NCBI GenBank assembly: GCA_002391525.1
Contig: DGFE01000180.1
Location: forward strand, 1 to 22,162
DNA length: 22,162 bases
Origin: Competibacteraceae bacterium UBA3908
Lineage (GTDB): Bacteria > Pseudomonadota > Gammaproteobacteria > Competibacterales > Competibacteraceae
Direction of reading: 5' to 3'
The notes under the pieces are model-generated. The model did not search any database and was not told where the DNA came from. It was given only the letters and a program-made list of their open reading frames with translations. A program made the translations under genes and the position numbers. Shown in pieces: positions 1-8,336 of this stretch (the first letter of the stretch is position 1; the number at the start of each line of letters is the position of its first letter).

Positions 1-19
1 GGGTTCAAATCCCCCCTCA

Positions 20-40
20 CCCCCCTTTGCTAAAGGGGGG
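20..40. repeat. G/C-tract hairpin (intergenic repeat-like)
   Basis: A perfect 9-bp inverted repeat pairs 20-28 (six C then TTT) with 32-40 (AAA then six G) around a 3-base loop (GCT). It is preceded by another C-rich tract at 11-16. No T-run follows on either strand, so it is not a convincing terminator. From memory, near-identical C-tract/TTTGCTAAA/G-tract hairpins occur as dispersed intergenic repeats in several proteobacterial genomes. That membership cannot be confirmed from one copy. Confidence 0.5.
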
Positions 41-96
41 AACGGCTAAACTCCATTCCGCGACCAAGCCAGTGAGTTTATTTCCGGAAATCGCCT

Positions 97-125
97 AAAA
101 CTCTCCTCTCCCCTTGCGGGAGAGG
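97..125 (-). terminator. Hairpin repeat downstream of hemY, possible terminator
   Basis: An 8-bp inverted repeat pairs 105-112 with 118-125 around a 5-base loop, about 20 bases past the hemY stop. Read on the minus strand, the stem is followed by AGAG and then TTTTA (97-104), a short T-run. This gives a weak Rho-independent terminator shape for the hem operon. A G-rich tract (128-143) on the hemY side repeats the same purine pattern and could compete for pairing. The sequence also resembles a common dispersed intergenic repeat family, so it may be a repeat that doubles as a terminator. Confidence 0.45.
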
Positions 126-144
126 GTCTGGGGGTGAGGGGAGT

Positions 145-1428
145 TCAGGTCGCGGCGGCCGGCGCCGGTGGTTGCCCCGGCCCTTGCAACTGCTGCGCCG
201 TTTCGGCGGCGGGCAGCATCGCGCCCTGTTTCTCCTGCGGCTTGCCGACCAGCAGCCGCAGTCCGGCGTGGAAACACTGACCGGCATAGGTCAGTTCGTG
301 CAGGGACTCGGCCAGTTCGCCCAGTTCCTGATAGGCGTCCGGGGTCGGCATGAGTTTGATGCTCCGCTCCAGATAGTCGCGGGCCTTGCCGTTCTGTTGA
401 CAACGTTTGGCCAGCCGGCCCAGCGTCAGCAGCAGATACGGATCGTCGCCGTGCTGGGTCAGCCAGCTCTCGGCGGCGGCCAGTTGCGCGGCGGCATTGC
501 CGCGTCCCAGCATCCCGTAGCCGACCACCAGCCTGACGTTCCAGCGCCGGCTGATCGCCTCGCGCAGCAGCGCCTCGGCATCGTCGATGGCTTCGCAGTC
601 GCACAGGGCGGTTGCGTAACCGACCAGGAAATCCTCGTCCTCCTCGCGCAGCGCCGCCGGCGCCTGTTTCCACAATGCCCGCAGTTTGTCCAGCGAACCG
701 CTGGCGGCGGCGCTTTCCAGCAGCGCCCGGTAGGTCTGCTTTTGCAACTCGGCGAACGGTTCGGGCCCGAATACTTTCTGTTTTTGCAGTTCCGGCAGCA
801 GTTGTTGCAGCGGCTCCCATGCCTTGAGTTGCTGATAGGCTTTGGCCAGCCATTGCAGCACGCCGGGATGGCGCGGGTTGAGGGTGCGCAGCGATTCCAG
901 CATCGGGCGCGCCTGTTCGGCCTGTTGGTCGTCCAGCAGAAATTCCGCCCGGGCCAGTTGTACCGTCAGCTTGTCGGCATCCGGCGAATCCTCGGCCTTG
1001 CGCAGATGCAGATCGCGACGCCACTTTACCTCGCCGAGATGATGGGTGGCCCGCGCCGCGTTCAGATAGTGCAGGGCGGGCGTTTCGCTGTGTTCCGCGC
1101 TCTTGAGCAGGGTTTTCTCCGCCGCCGCCCACTGGCCGGCCGCCATCTGCCGGGTGCCCAGGTTGAACAGCCGCCGCGCTTTTCTGCGCAGCCGGCGCCG
1201 GTTAGCCTCCAGGGTTCGGACCGGCGTCCGCCACAGCCGGACTGCCAGCCGGACCAGCAGATACAACGCGAAAAACGCGAAGATCAGGACAATCACGAAG
1301 AAGGTCAGACTGGTCTCGATAGTCCATTGACCCATGCTGAACATGGCGTAACCCGGGTCCTGCTTGAGCGATAGCGCCATCCAGACCGAGACGAACAGGG
1401 TAACGATAACGCCGACGAGCAGCCTCAT
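145..1428 (-). CDS. hemY: HemY, inner-membrane TPR protein of the hem operon
   Basis: A 427-residue protein of the proteobacterial HemY family. It is a haem-operon membrane protein and is unrelated to the protoporphyrinogen oxidase that shares the symbol. Two hydrophobic segments (about residues 3-21 and 39-62) form the N-terminal anchor. A basic stretch (about 70-90) follows, then a long helical region whose regular small/large residue spacing fits tetratricopeptide repeats. The tail is rich in Pro, Ala and Gln. The ATG at 1428 overlaps the hemX stop as ATGA, which fixes the start. A longer upstream reading frame would run through hemX and is rejected. Members of this family have been linked to late haem synthesis, but their biochemical role is not settled. 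This is the last gene of hemC-hemD-hemX-hemY. Confidence 0.93.
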   Translation of the reverse strand: MRLLVGVIVTLFVSVWMALSLKQDPGYAMFSMGQWTIETSLTFFVIVLIFAFFALYLLVRLAVRLWRTPVRTLEANRRRLRRKARRLFNLGTRQMAAGQWAAAEKTLLKSAEHSETPALHYLNAARATHHLGEVKWRRDLHLRKAEDSPDADKLTVQLARAEFLLDDQQAEQARPMLESLRTLNPRHPGVLQWLAKAYQQLKAWEPLQQLLPELQKQKVFGPEPFAELQKQTYRALLESAAASGSLDKLRALWKQAPAALREEDEDFLVGYATALCDCEAIDDAEALLREAISRRWNVRLVVGYGMLGRGNAAAQLAAAESWLTQHGDDPYLLLTLGRLAKRCQQNGKARDYLERSIKLMPTPDAYQELGELAESLHELTYAGQCFHAGLRLLVGKPQEKQGAMLPAAETAQQLQGPGQPPAPAAAT

Positions 1429-2858
1429 GGTTGCGTCTCCCCGTCGATCGCCGGAGATTTTTGTACGGCGCGGATCGGTTGCCGGCGCTGCATCGTATCG
1501 CGGAAGGTCTGATTGAGACCGGTCAGATCCGGTACGTAGGGGTTGAACTGAACGGCTTGCAGGGCTTGCAGTTCGGCCAGGAAGGCGGTGACGCGCCCGT
1601 CCTGGGAGTCGAAATAGGTTTCGATCCAGTCGCGGACCAGCGCGTGGGAATCCTGATAGGCTTGGGCGTCGCCGCGCAGCAGCGCCATCCGCATGCTTTC
1701 GAGCTCCAGCCGCAGGTTCTGGCGCAGAAAGAATTCCTCCTCCATGGCGATCAGCGGCGGGGCTTCGCTGCGCACGCGACGGATCACCACGATCTCTCTG
1801 AACTGGTTCCAGACCGCCTCCGTGGTTCGATCCCACCAGGAGCGCTCGGTGTCGGGGCTCACCGTGACGTTGGCGGCGGGTTTGACCCGGTTCTTGATAT
1901 CCGGCACGCCCGAGTCGAGCTTCAACGGCAAGCCGTCGGCCTCCTTCGCCATTTCGATCAGCTTGTGGGCCAGGCCGGCGGTGTCGGGCAACTGCACGCC
2001 GCGCAGGCTGGCGATGGCCTCGCCGAGCATGGTCCGCACCGGGGCCAGGCCGTTTTCATTGACGGCGTTGAGGCGTTGTTGAGCGGTGTCCAGCGCCAGG
2101 CGGGCGGCGGGTACGTTGCGCTCCAGCTTCAATTTGGCATCGGCCAGCCGCAGCAGATAGTCGACCTCCGCCAGCGGGAAGGCGTTGACATCGCCGCCCT
2201 GGGTCGCCACGGTCTTGATCACTTCCAGTTGTTCGGCCAGACCGCTGTGGCTGAGCTTCAGGTTCTGGAGTTGTTCGTTCAATTGCGCCAGACGGTTCCG
2301 CTGGTCCTGCAACAGGCCATCGAACTCCTGTTGCTGATTCTGGGCGGCGGTTTTATAGGCGTCGTGGCTTTCTCGCAGCAGCTTCATTTCCCCCTTGAGG
2401 ATTTCATTCTCGCCTTTCTGCAATTCCATCGCGTTCTTCAGCGGCTGCAGATCGCCGGTCAGGCCCAGCAGTCGATCCTTCAGGTCCTGATTTTCGGCGT
2501 GGACCTGGTCGAACGAGGCTTGCAGCGCTTGCAGTTCCCTGACCTGGGCCTGCAGAGCCTGGAAGCCGGGGTCTCGCTGAGCGATGGCCTGCTTGATCGC
2601 GGCGTCCAGCCGACCGGCCTGAGTCGCCTGCTCCTGTTGCCACAGATACCACAGGTAACCGCAGCCGCCGGCGGCGCCCAAGGCGACGAGCAGCGCGAAT
2701 CCCGCCAATCCTCGTCCACTCTTGGGAATCGGGGCGGGCGCGGCGGATGCCTTTGGTAAATCGCTTGGTAAATCGGTGGATTTGGGTGGCTGGGCCGGCG
2801 CCACGGCGGGAGTCGGAGCGGCCTTGGTTTTGTCGTCGTTCGATTTCTGGTCTGTCAT
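1425..2858 (-). CDS. hemX: HemX, membrane-anchored coiled-coil haem-operon protein
   Basis: A 477-residue HemX-family protein, often annotated as putative uroporphyrinogen-III C-methyltransferase although no SAM-binding methyltransferase fold is visible here. Residues 1-48 are a Lys/Pro/Ala-rich cytoplasmic tail. One membrane helix spans about 51-72. A Gln/Leu/Glu-rich region with heptad-like spacing (about 75-210) predicts a coiled coil. A globular C-terminal half follows, including a VWNQFREIVVIRR segment typical of the family. The start overlaps the hemD stop by four bases (ATGA) and the stop overlaps the hemY start the same way, implying translational coupling. A scaffold or membrane-tethering role in haem synthesis is an inference. 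The methyltransferase name should be treated with caution. Confidence 0.92.
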   Translation of the reverse strand: MTDQKSNDDKTKAAPTPAVAPAQPPKSTDLPSDLPKASAAPAPIPKSGRGLAGFALLVALGAAGGCGYLWYLWQQEQATQAGRLDAAIKQAIAQRDPGFQALQAQVRELQALQASFDQVHAENQDLKDRLLGLTGDLQPLKNAMELQKGENEILKGEMKLLRESHDAYKTAAQNQQQEFDGLLQDQRNRLAQLNEQLQNLKLSHSGLAEQLEVIKTVATQGGDVNAFPLAEVDYLLRLADAKLKLERNVPAARLALDTAQQRLNAVNENGLAPVRTMLGEAIASLRGVQLPDTAGLAHKLIEMAKEADGLPLKLDSGVPDIKNRVKPAANVTVSPDTERSWWDRTTEAVWNQFREIVVIRRVRSEAPPLIAMEEEFFLRQNLRLELESMRMALLRGDAQAYQDSHALVRDWIETYFDSQDGRVTAFLAELQALQAVQFNPYVPDLTGLNQTFRDTMQRRQPIRAVQKSPAIDGETQP

Positions 2859-3658
2859 GTCGCGTTACCGAGCTGAACTGGAGAAGGATTCGCCATCAGG
2901 CCGGGCAGGGCGGCGGCGATGGCGTCGTCGCTGGCCTCCCGGGCGAGCAGGAGATGGCGACAGCCGTATTCCGCGGCGATCTGTCGGGTACGGGCGCTGA
3001 CCACGATCAGAGGTGTGTCGCGCAGATAATCTTGCCCGGCTGCGCCCAGCATATCAAACAGATTCAGCAGGCTCTCGGTGCTGGTGACCACCACCGCGCC
3101 GATTTCGCCGCGCGCCCAGCGCTCCAGCAGCGTGCCGACGTTCGCCGCCGTTGGCCGTTCGCGCCGGTAAACCTCGGCGTGATCCACCCGAGCGCCCCGG
3201 GCGGTCAGGGTTTCGGCCAGCAGGGTACGCCCGCCCTCGCCGCGGATGATGACGATGCGCTGGCCGGTCACGTTCTGGAAGCGCGGCAGGGCCATGAGCG
3301 CTTCACTGCTGAAGTCGTGCTCGGGTTGCAAACCGTGGTCGATGCCATGGCGAGCCAGCGCCCGGGCGGTGGCCTTGCCGATGGCGGCGATTTCCAGGCC
3401 GGGCGGGATGCCGCCGCGTTCCCGGATCGGGGGCAGCGCCCGGTCCACGGCGTTGACGCTGGTGAAGATCGCCAGATCGTAAGTCGCCAGCCGGTCGAAC
3501 AGGGCCAGCGCCGGCCCCCAGTCCTGCGGTTCGCGGATCAGCAGGGTCGGGCAGCGGACGGCGACGCCGCCATGTCGTTCGATCAGTTGGCAGAGCGGGC
3601 CGGCCTGATGTTCGGGTCGGGTGACCAGTACGCGCAGACCTTGCAGGGAAGAGGACAT
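2855..3658 (-). CDS. hemD: Uroporphyrinogen-III synthase
   Basis: A 267-residue HemD-family protein. It would cyclise hydroxymethylbilane to uroporphyrinogen III with inversion of ring D, in the cytoplasm. Family hallmarks are LRVLVTRPEHQA at the N-terminus, an IFTSVNAVDRAL segment around residues 84-95, AAIGKATARAL, and the second-domain VVVTSTESLLNLF. HemD proteins diverge strongly in sequence, so position immediately after hemC is important support. Length is ordinary for the family. The start follows the hemC stop by 12 bases, and the stop overlaps hemX by ATGA. A purine-rich AG tract that could serve as ribosome binding site lies within the end of hemC. Confidence 0.95.
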   Translation of the reverse strand: MSSSLQGLRVLVTRPEHQAGPLCQLIERHGGVAVRCPTLLIREPQDWGPALALFDRLATYDLAIFTSVNAVDRALPPIRERGGIPPGLEIAAIGKATARALARHGIDHGLQPEHDFSSEALMALPRFQNVTGQRIVIIRGEGGRTLLAETLTARGARVDHAEVYRRERPTAANVGTLLERWARGEIGAVVVTSTESLLNLFDMLGAAGQDYLRDTPLIVVSARTRQIAAEYGCRHLLLAREASDDAIAAALPGLMANPSPVQLGNAT

Positions 3659-3670
3659 CGGCTCGACCGC

Positions 3671-4603
3671 TCAGGACGCTGCAAAGATACGGTGGAGAAT
3701 CGCCTCGGCGCCGCGTTCGAGCAGGTCCTCGGCCAGCGCCGCGCCGAGGGCCTCGGCATCCGCCGCCGGGCCGCGAATCTCGCCGGCGACGATCCGGCTG
3801 CCGTCGGGCTCGCCGACCAGCCCGCGCAGCCACAATCGAGCGTGCTCCAGTAGCGCATGGCCGGCGATGGGAACCTGGCAGCCGCCCTGCAGACGAGCGT
3901 TGAACGCCCGTTCCGCCGCGACCCGGATGTGGGTGGCCGGATCGTCGAGCGCCGCGATCAATTCCCGCGTCCGGGCATCGTCCAGACGGCATTCGATGCC
4001 AATCGCACCCTGGCCGATGGCCGGCAGACTGAATTCCGGCTCCAGGACCGTCGTGATTCGCTCCGCCAACCCCAACCGCTTGAGGCCAGCGGCGGCGAGA
4101 ATGATGGCGTCGAACTCGCCGGCATCCAGCTTCGCCAATCGGCTGTTGACGTTGCCGCGCAGGCCGCGGATGTCCCAGCCGGGATAGCGGGCGGCCAGTT
4201 GGCATTGCCGGCGCAGGCTGGAGGTGCCGACCCTGGCTCCGGTTGGCAGGGTGTCGGGGTGGAGGTAGGCGCGGGAGACGAAGGCATCGCGGGGGTCCTC
4301 GCGCGCCAGAATCACCGGCAGGCCCAGCCCGGCGGGGAAATCCACCGGCACGTCCTTCATGGAATGCACGGCCAGATCGGCGCGGCCGTCCAGCAAGCCT
4401 TGCTCCAATTCCTTGACGAACAAGCCCTTGCCGCCGACCTTGGCCAGCGGGCTGTCAAGGATTTTGTCGCCGCGAGTGATCATGCCCAGCAGCTCGACCT
4501 GCAAACCGGGATGCGCCTGGCGCAGGCGCCCGGCGACGTGTTCGGCCTGCCAGAGGGCGAGGGCGCTTTTCCGGGTGGCGATGCGGAGAGTATCGGAGTG
4601 CAT
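3671..4603 (-). CDS. hemC: Porphobilinogen deaminase (hydroxymethylbilane synthase)
   Basis: A 310-residue HemC that joins four porphobilinogen molecules into hydroxymethylbilane. The N-terminal RIATRKSALALWQ signature is present. HSMKDVP at 80-86 contains the catalytic aspartate at position 84. RVGTSSLRRQ and the RGLRGNVNSRL substrate-binding arginines follow. The ARLQGGCQVP motif (236-245) carries Cys242, which anchors the dipyrromethane cofactor; both positions match the E. coli numbering I know. It is the first gene of the hem operon and diverges from argH across 45 bases. No strong Shine-Dalgarno sequence sits immediately before the ATG, but the protein begins exactly where the family does. 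Confidence 0.98.
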   Translation of the reverse strand: MHSDTLRIATRKSALALWQAEHVAGRLRQAHPGLQVELLGMITRGDKILDSPLAKVGGKGLFVKELEQGLLDGRADLAVHSMKDVPVDFPAGLGLPVILAREDPRDAFVSRAYLHPDTLPTGARVGTSSLRRQCQLAARYPGWDIRGLRGNVNSRLAKLDAGEFDAIILAAAGLKRLGLAERITTVLEPEFSLPAIGQGAIGIECRLDDARTRELIAALDDPATHIRVAAERAFNARLQGGCQVPIAGHALLEHARLWLRGLVGEPDGSRIVAGEIRGPAADAEALGAALAEDLLERGAEAILHRIFAAS

Positions 4604-4648
4604 GGTTTTGGTAAGCTATGGCGTCCTTTTCAGCCTACAGAATAGTTT

Positions 4649-6046
4649 ATGAGCGACGCACAGACCAACAAGACTTGGGGCGGGCGATTCACCGAGAGCA
4701 CCGATGCCTTCGTGGCGGCGTTCACCGCCTCGGTGGAATTCGACCGGCGCATGTACCGACAGGACATCAACGGCTCCATCGCCCACGCGCGGATGCTGGC
4801 GCGGGTGGGTGTGCTGGCGCGGGAGGATTGCGAAGCCATCGTCCGCGGATTGGAGGAGATTCGGACCGAGATCGAACGTGGCGAGTTCGCGTGGTCGGTG
4901 GAACTCGAAGACGTGCACATGAACATCGAGGCCCGGTTGACCGAGCGCATCGGCGACGCCGGCAAACGCCTGCACACCGGCCGCTCGCGCAACGATCAGG
5001 TCGCCACCGACATCCGTTTGTATCTGCGTGACGCCATCGACGCCATTCTGGCCGAACTCAAGCGCGTGCAGGGTGGGCTGGCGGAGCTGGCGGCGCGCGA
5101 GGCGGATACGATCATGCCGGGGTTCACCCACTTGCAGGTCGCCCAGCCGGTGACCTTCGGTCATCATCTGCTGGCCTGGTTCGAGATGCTCAAGCGCGAC
5201 TACGAACGGCTGGTGGATTGCCGCAAGCGAGTCAACGTCATGCCGTTGGGCGCGGCGGCGCTGGCCGGTACCGGTTATCCGCTGGACCGCCACTATACCG
5301 CGCAATTGCTCGATTTCGACGCGCCGTGCGCCAATTCGCTGGACGCGGTCAGCGACCGCGATTTCGCCATCGAATTCACCGCCGCCGCCTCGATTCTGAT
5401 GACGCACCTGTCGCGAATGGCCGAGGAACTGGTGCTGTGGTCCTCGGCCCAGTTCGATTTCATCGATCTGCCGGACCGGTTTTGCACCGGTTCTTCGATC
5501 ATGCCGCAGAAGAAAAATCCCGACGTGCCGGAACTGGTGCGTGGCAAGGTCGGACGGGTCAACGGTCATCTGATGGCGCTGCTGACGCTGATGAAGAGCC
5601 AGCCGCTGGCCTACAACAAGGATAATCAGGAGGACAAGGAGCCGCTGTTCGATACCGTGGACACCGTTCGGGGTTGTCTGCGCGCCTTCGCCGACATGGT
5701 TCCGGCGCTGCACCCCAAGCGCGGCAACATGGCGCAGGCCGCCCGGCGCGGTTTCGCCACCGCCACCGATCTGGCCGATTATCTGGTGCGTAAGGGAGTG
5801 CCGTTCCGCGATGCCCACGAAGTGGTGGGCAAGGCGGTGCGGCTGGGAGTGGAGACGGGTCGGGATCTGGCGGATATGACGCTGACGGAATTGCAGCAAT
5901 TCTCGCCGCTGATCGAGTTTGACGTGTTCGAGCTGCTGTCGCTGGAGGGCTCGGTGGCCGCCCGCGACATCTTGGGCGGCACCGCCCCGAATCGGGTGCG
6001 GGAGGCGGCGGTCCTGGCGCGGACTTGGGTGGCGGAGTTGCCCTGA
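4649..6046 (+). CDS. argH: Argininosuccinate lyase
   Basis: A 465-residue ArgH that splits argininosuccinate into arginine and fumarate, the last step of arginine synthesis. It belongs to the fumarase/aspartase superfamily. The start KTWGGRF is typical of the family. LHTGRSRNDQVATD (109-121), GFTHLQ (His161) and the superfamily signature GSSIMPQKKNP (281-291, catalytic Ser283) are all intact. Length is normal. The start ATG at 4649 has no clear Shine-Dalgarno sequence, but upstream in-frame starts lack family sequence. It stands alone on the plus strand between divergent hemC and a convergent carboxylesterase. No ARG-box-like operator was recognised in the short 45-base upstream region. Confidence 0.98.
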   Translation: MSDAQTNKTWGGRFTESTDAFVAAFTASVEFDRRMYRQDINGSIAHARMLARVGVLAREDCEAIVRGLEEIRTEIERGEFAWSVELEDVHMNIEARLTERIGDAGKRLHTGRSRNDQVATDIRLYLRDAIDAILAELKRVQGGLAELAAREADTIMPGFTHLQVAQPVTFGHHLLAWFEMLKRDYERLVDCRKRVNVMPLGAAALAGTGYPLDRHYTAQLLDFDAPCANSLDAVSDRDFAIEFTAAASILMTHLSRMAEELVLWSSAQFDFIDLPDRFCTGSSIMPQKKNPDVPELVRGKVGRVNGHLMALLTLMKSQPLAYNKDNQEDKEPLFDTVDTVRGCLRAFADMVPALHPKRGNMAQAARRGFATATDLADYLVRKGVPFRDAHEVVGKAVRLGVETGRDLADMTLTELQQFSPLIEFDVFELLSLEGSVAARDILGGTAPNRVREAAVLARTWVAELP

Positions 6047-6088
6047 CGGGAAGAACACGAGAGCACGACGAGCGGTATTCTCCCACGG

Positions 6089-6772
6089 TCATGCGCTCGG
6101 CGCCGCCAATACCCGCTCCAGCCACTTGGCGATGTCGCGGATTTCCTCCCAGCAGACTTCGTGACCCATGCTGTAATCCTGCCATTCCACGCGATAACCC
6201 AGATTCTCCAGCAGCTCGGCGCTCTGCTGGCCATAACGCATCGGAATCACGGCGTCGTAGTCGCCGTGAGCCATGAAGATCGGGGTCTGTTGGTTGGCGG
6301 GCCGGCGTTCACCATTCAGTCTGCTGACTAATGGGATATAACAGGACAAGGCCAGAATGCCGGCCAATCGGTCCGGGTAGCGCAGAGCCGTGTGCAATGC
6401 CATTGCCCCGCCTTGCGAGAAGCCGGCCAGCACGATGCGCTCGGCGGGGACTCCGCGCTGTTGCTCGCGTTCGAGCAGATCGCAAATCGCCCGTTCGGAG
6501 GCATACACGCCATCGGTATCTTCCTGGCGCGGCAGGTCGATGCTCAGCACATCGTACCAGGCTCGCATCCGCATCCCGCCGTTGACGGTGACGGGCCGAA
6601 TCGGCGCGTTGGGAAACACGAAGCGAATGCTCGATTCCGAAGCCAGGCGCAGTTCCGGGACAATCGGCTCAAAATCGTGGGCGTCGGCGCCCAAACCGTG
6701 CATCCAGATCACGCTGGAACGAGCGGCACCCTTGGGTTCGATCTCGACCGTAGTCAAGGGGTCGGTAATCAT
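6089..6772 (-). CDS. Alpha/beta-hydrolase carboxylesterase (phospholipase/carboxylesterase family)
   Basis: A 227-residue protein of the esterase family that includes bacterial carboxylesterase EstB and eukaryotic acyl-protein thioesterases. It starts with a typical VIWMHGLGADAHDF oxyanion-hole region (21-34). The nucleophile elbow GFSQGG places Ser119. The HGDYDAVIP segment gives Asp173, and MGHEVC gives His204, so the catalytic triad is complete. No signal peptide is visible, so it should be cytoplasmic and act on short-chain esters or acyl thioesters. The natural substrate is unknown. It is convergent with argH (42 bases apart) and divergent from lptM. A GGAAA sequence lies upstream of the ATG at a usable distance. 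Confidence 0.94.
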   Translation of the reverse strand: MITDPLTTVEIEPKGAARSSVIWMHGLGADAHDFEPIVPELRLASESSIRFVFPNAPIRPVTVNGGMRMRAWYDVLSIDLPRQEDTDGVYASERAICDLLEREQQRGVPAERIVLAGFSQGGAMALHTALRYPDRLAGILALSCYIPLVSRLNGERRPANQQTPIFMAHGDYDAVIPMRYGQQSAELLENLGYRVEWQDYSMGHEVCWEEIRDIAKWLERVLAAPSA

Positions 6773-6911
6773 CGAAAAATTTCCGTGGCAAGTAGTCGAA
6801 CCGCATTACCGGCGAAGCGTCCCGGCTTGTCAAGCCTGTCAAGCCGCGCCCACCGGCTGAATGCGCGTTATACTGACCATCGGTTTTGGTCTCCCGCGAG
6901 GATTTGCCGAC

Positions 6912-7058
6912 ATGCGCAAGTTTCACCCCGGACCGCTGCTGGCGTGGCTGCTGTTGGCCGCGGTGTTGGCCGGTTGCGGTCAAAAAGGCCCGCTTTATGT
7001 GCCCAAACCGCAGTCGCAACCGTCGTCGTCCGAGCAACCCCCGCCCGCGAAGCCCTGA
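6912..7058 (+). CDS. lptM: LptM (YifL-type) LPS-assembly lipoprotein
   Basis: A 48-residue lipoprotein. The signal peptide has a basic start (MRK), a hydrophobic core (9-20) and the lipobox LAGC with lipidated Cys22. It continues CGQKGPLYVPK, the short conserved motif of LptM/YifL. E. coli LptM is reported to assist oxidative maturation of the LptD-LptE LPS translocon. The ATG at 6912 is chosen because GAGG lies about 8 bases upstream and gives a standard signal peptide. An upstream ATG at 6861 would add 17 residues before the n-region. The C-terminal 20 residues are Pro/Ser/Gln-rich and probably disordered. It lies 3 bases before lysA, an arrangement common in proteobacteria. Confidence 0.9.
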   Translation: MRKFHPGPLLAWLLLAAVLAGCGQKGPLYVPKPQSQPSSSEQPPPAKP

Positions 7059-7061
7059 CAC

Positions 7062-8309
7062 ATGGATCATTTCGAATACCGCAACGGCCGCTTGCACGCC
7101 GAGGATGTGCCGGTGGTCGACATCGCGGCGGCGGTCGGCACGCCTTGCTACATCTACTCCCGCGCCACCATCGAACGGCACTGGCACGCCTTCGACCGTG
7201 CTTTCGGCGACCATCCCCATTTGATCTGCTACGCGGTCAAGGCCAACAGCAATCTGGCGGTGCTGAACGTGCTGGCGCGGCTGGGGTCGGGGTTCGACAT
7301 CGTATCGGTCGGCGAGCTGGAGCGGGTGCTGGCGGCGGGCGGCGATCCCCGAAAAATCGTGTTCTCGGGGGTCGGCAAGCGCCGCGACGAGCTGGAGCGC
7401 GCTCTCGCGGTTGGTATTCACTGCTTCAACGTCGAATCCGAGACGGAGCTGACTCTGCTGGAACAGGTGGCGGCGGCGCGGAGCCGGCGCGCGCCGGTGT
7501 CGCTGCGCATCAACCCGGACGTGGACGCCAACACCCATCCCTATATTTCCACCGGCCTGAAGCAGAACAAGTTCGGCATCGACGTGGAACGGGCGCTGGC
7601 GGTTTACCTGCGCGCCGCCGTTTCACCCCATTTGGAAGTCGTCGGAGTGGATTGCCACATCGGTTCGCAACTGATCCGGGTCGCGCCGTTCGTGGACGCC
7701 CTGGAGCGGGTGCTGGCGCTGGTGACGCGGCTGGAAGGGCAGGGGATTCGCATCCGTCATCTCGATCTCGGCGGTGGGTTGGGCATCCGCTATCGCGACG
7801 AGGAGCCGCCGCTGCCCGCCGATCACGCCGCCGCCCTGATGGAGCACCTGCGTGGTACCCCTTACGAAATCCTGATCGAACCCGGACGGGCGATTGTGGG
7901 CAATGCCGGCATCCTGGTAACGCAGGTGGAACTGCTCAAGCGGGGCGAGGACAAGAATTTCGCCGTCGTGGACGCGGCGATGAACGACTTGCTGCGGCCC
8001 GCGCTGTATTCGGCCTGGCAGGCCATCATCCCGGTCACGCCGCGCGCCGGGGGCGAGCCGCGCCGCTACGATGTGGTGGGACCGATCTGCGAGACCGGCG
8101 ATTTTCTCGGCAGGGACCGGGAGTTGCGCATCGAACCGGGCGATTTGCTGGCGGTGCGCTCCGCCGGTGCCTACGGTTTTTCCATGAGTTCCAACTACAA
8201 TTCCCGCCCGCGCGCCGCCGAAATAATGGTGGATGGCGACCGGTTTCAGGTGGTCCGACGGCGGGAAACGGTGGCGGAGCTGTTCGCTGGTGAGGCGGTC
8301 CTGTCTTGA
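7062..8309 (+). CDS. lysA: Diaminopimelate decarboxylase
   Basis: A 415-residue PLP enzyme that converts meso-diaminopimelate to L-lysine. The alanine-racemase-type barrel carries the PLP lysine in CYAVKANSN (Lys60), His199 in the DCHIGSQ segment, and the glycine-rich HLDLGGGLG phosphate loop (233-241). The C-terminal domain has EPGRAIVGNAG (273-283) and PICETGDFL with Cys343, which acts across the dimer interface in the family. Full length. It follows lptM after only 3 bases with no separate ribosome binding site of note, so it is probably translated by coupling. Its substrate is produced by DapF, encoded about 2.1 kb downstream on the same strand. Confidence 0.98.
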   Translation: MDHFEYRNGRLHAEDVPVVDIAAAVGTPCYIYSRATIERHWHAFDRAFGDHPHLICYAVKANSNLAVLNVLARLGSGFDIVSVGELERVLAAGGDPRKIVFSGVGKRRDELERALAVGIHCFNVESETELTLLEQVAAARSRRAPVSLRINPDVDANTHPYISTGLKQNKFGIDVERALAVYLRAAVSPHLEVVGVDCHIGSQLIRVAPFVDALERVLALVTRLEGQGIRIRHLDLGGGLGIRYRDEEPPLPADHAAALMEHLRGTPYEILIEPGRAIVGNAGILVTQVELLKRGEDKNFAVVDAAMNDLLRPALYSAWQAIIPVTPRAGGEPRRYDVVGPICETGDFLGRDRELRIEPGDLLAVRSAGAYGFSMSSNYNSRPRAAEIMVDGDRFQVVRRRETVAELFAGEAVLS

Positions 8310-8336
8310 CCGCGCAGTTTTCGAGGAAACGACAGA

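Noticed and set aside
1..26. A tRNA 3' end: GGGTTCAAATCCC looks like a T-arm at the very start of the window.
   Set aside because: The bases after the would-be T-stem do not give an acceptor strand followed by CCA, and they merge into a C-tract hairpin. With the rest of the molecule outside the window there is no support.
1425..2858. HemX as a true uroporphyrinogen-III methyltransferase feeding sirohaem or cobalamin synthesis.
   Set aside because: No SAM-binding glycine-rich motif or methyltransferase fold is visible. The protein is one membrane helix plus a coiled coil, so the name is inherited annotation rather than evidence.
4616..6058. 480-codon minus-strand frame opposite argH.
   Set aside because: It is fully antisense to a canonical argininosuccinate lyase and is rich in His/Arg/Gln, typical of a shadow frame.
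6869..6874. TATACT as a -10 box for the lptM-lysA transcript.
   Set aside because: The hexamer is good, but no -35-like sequence lies 16-18 bases upstream, so I do not list it as a promoter.
6392..8293. 633-codon plus-strand frame running through the esterase, lptM and lysA regions.
   Set aside because: It overlaps three recognised genes in other frames and its product is Arg/Gly/Ala-rich shadow sequence.
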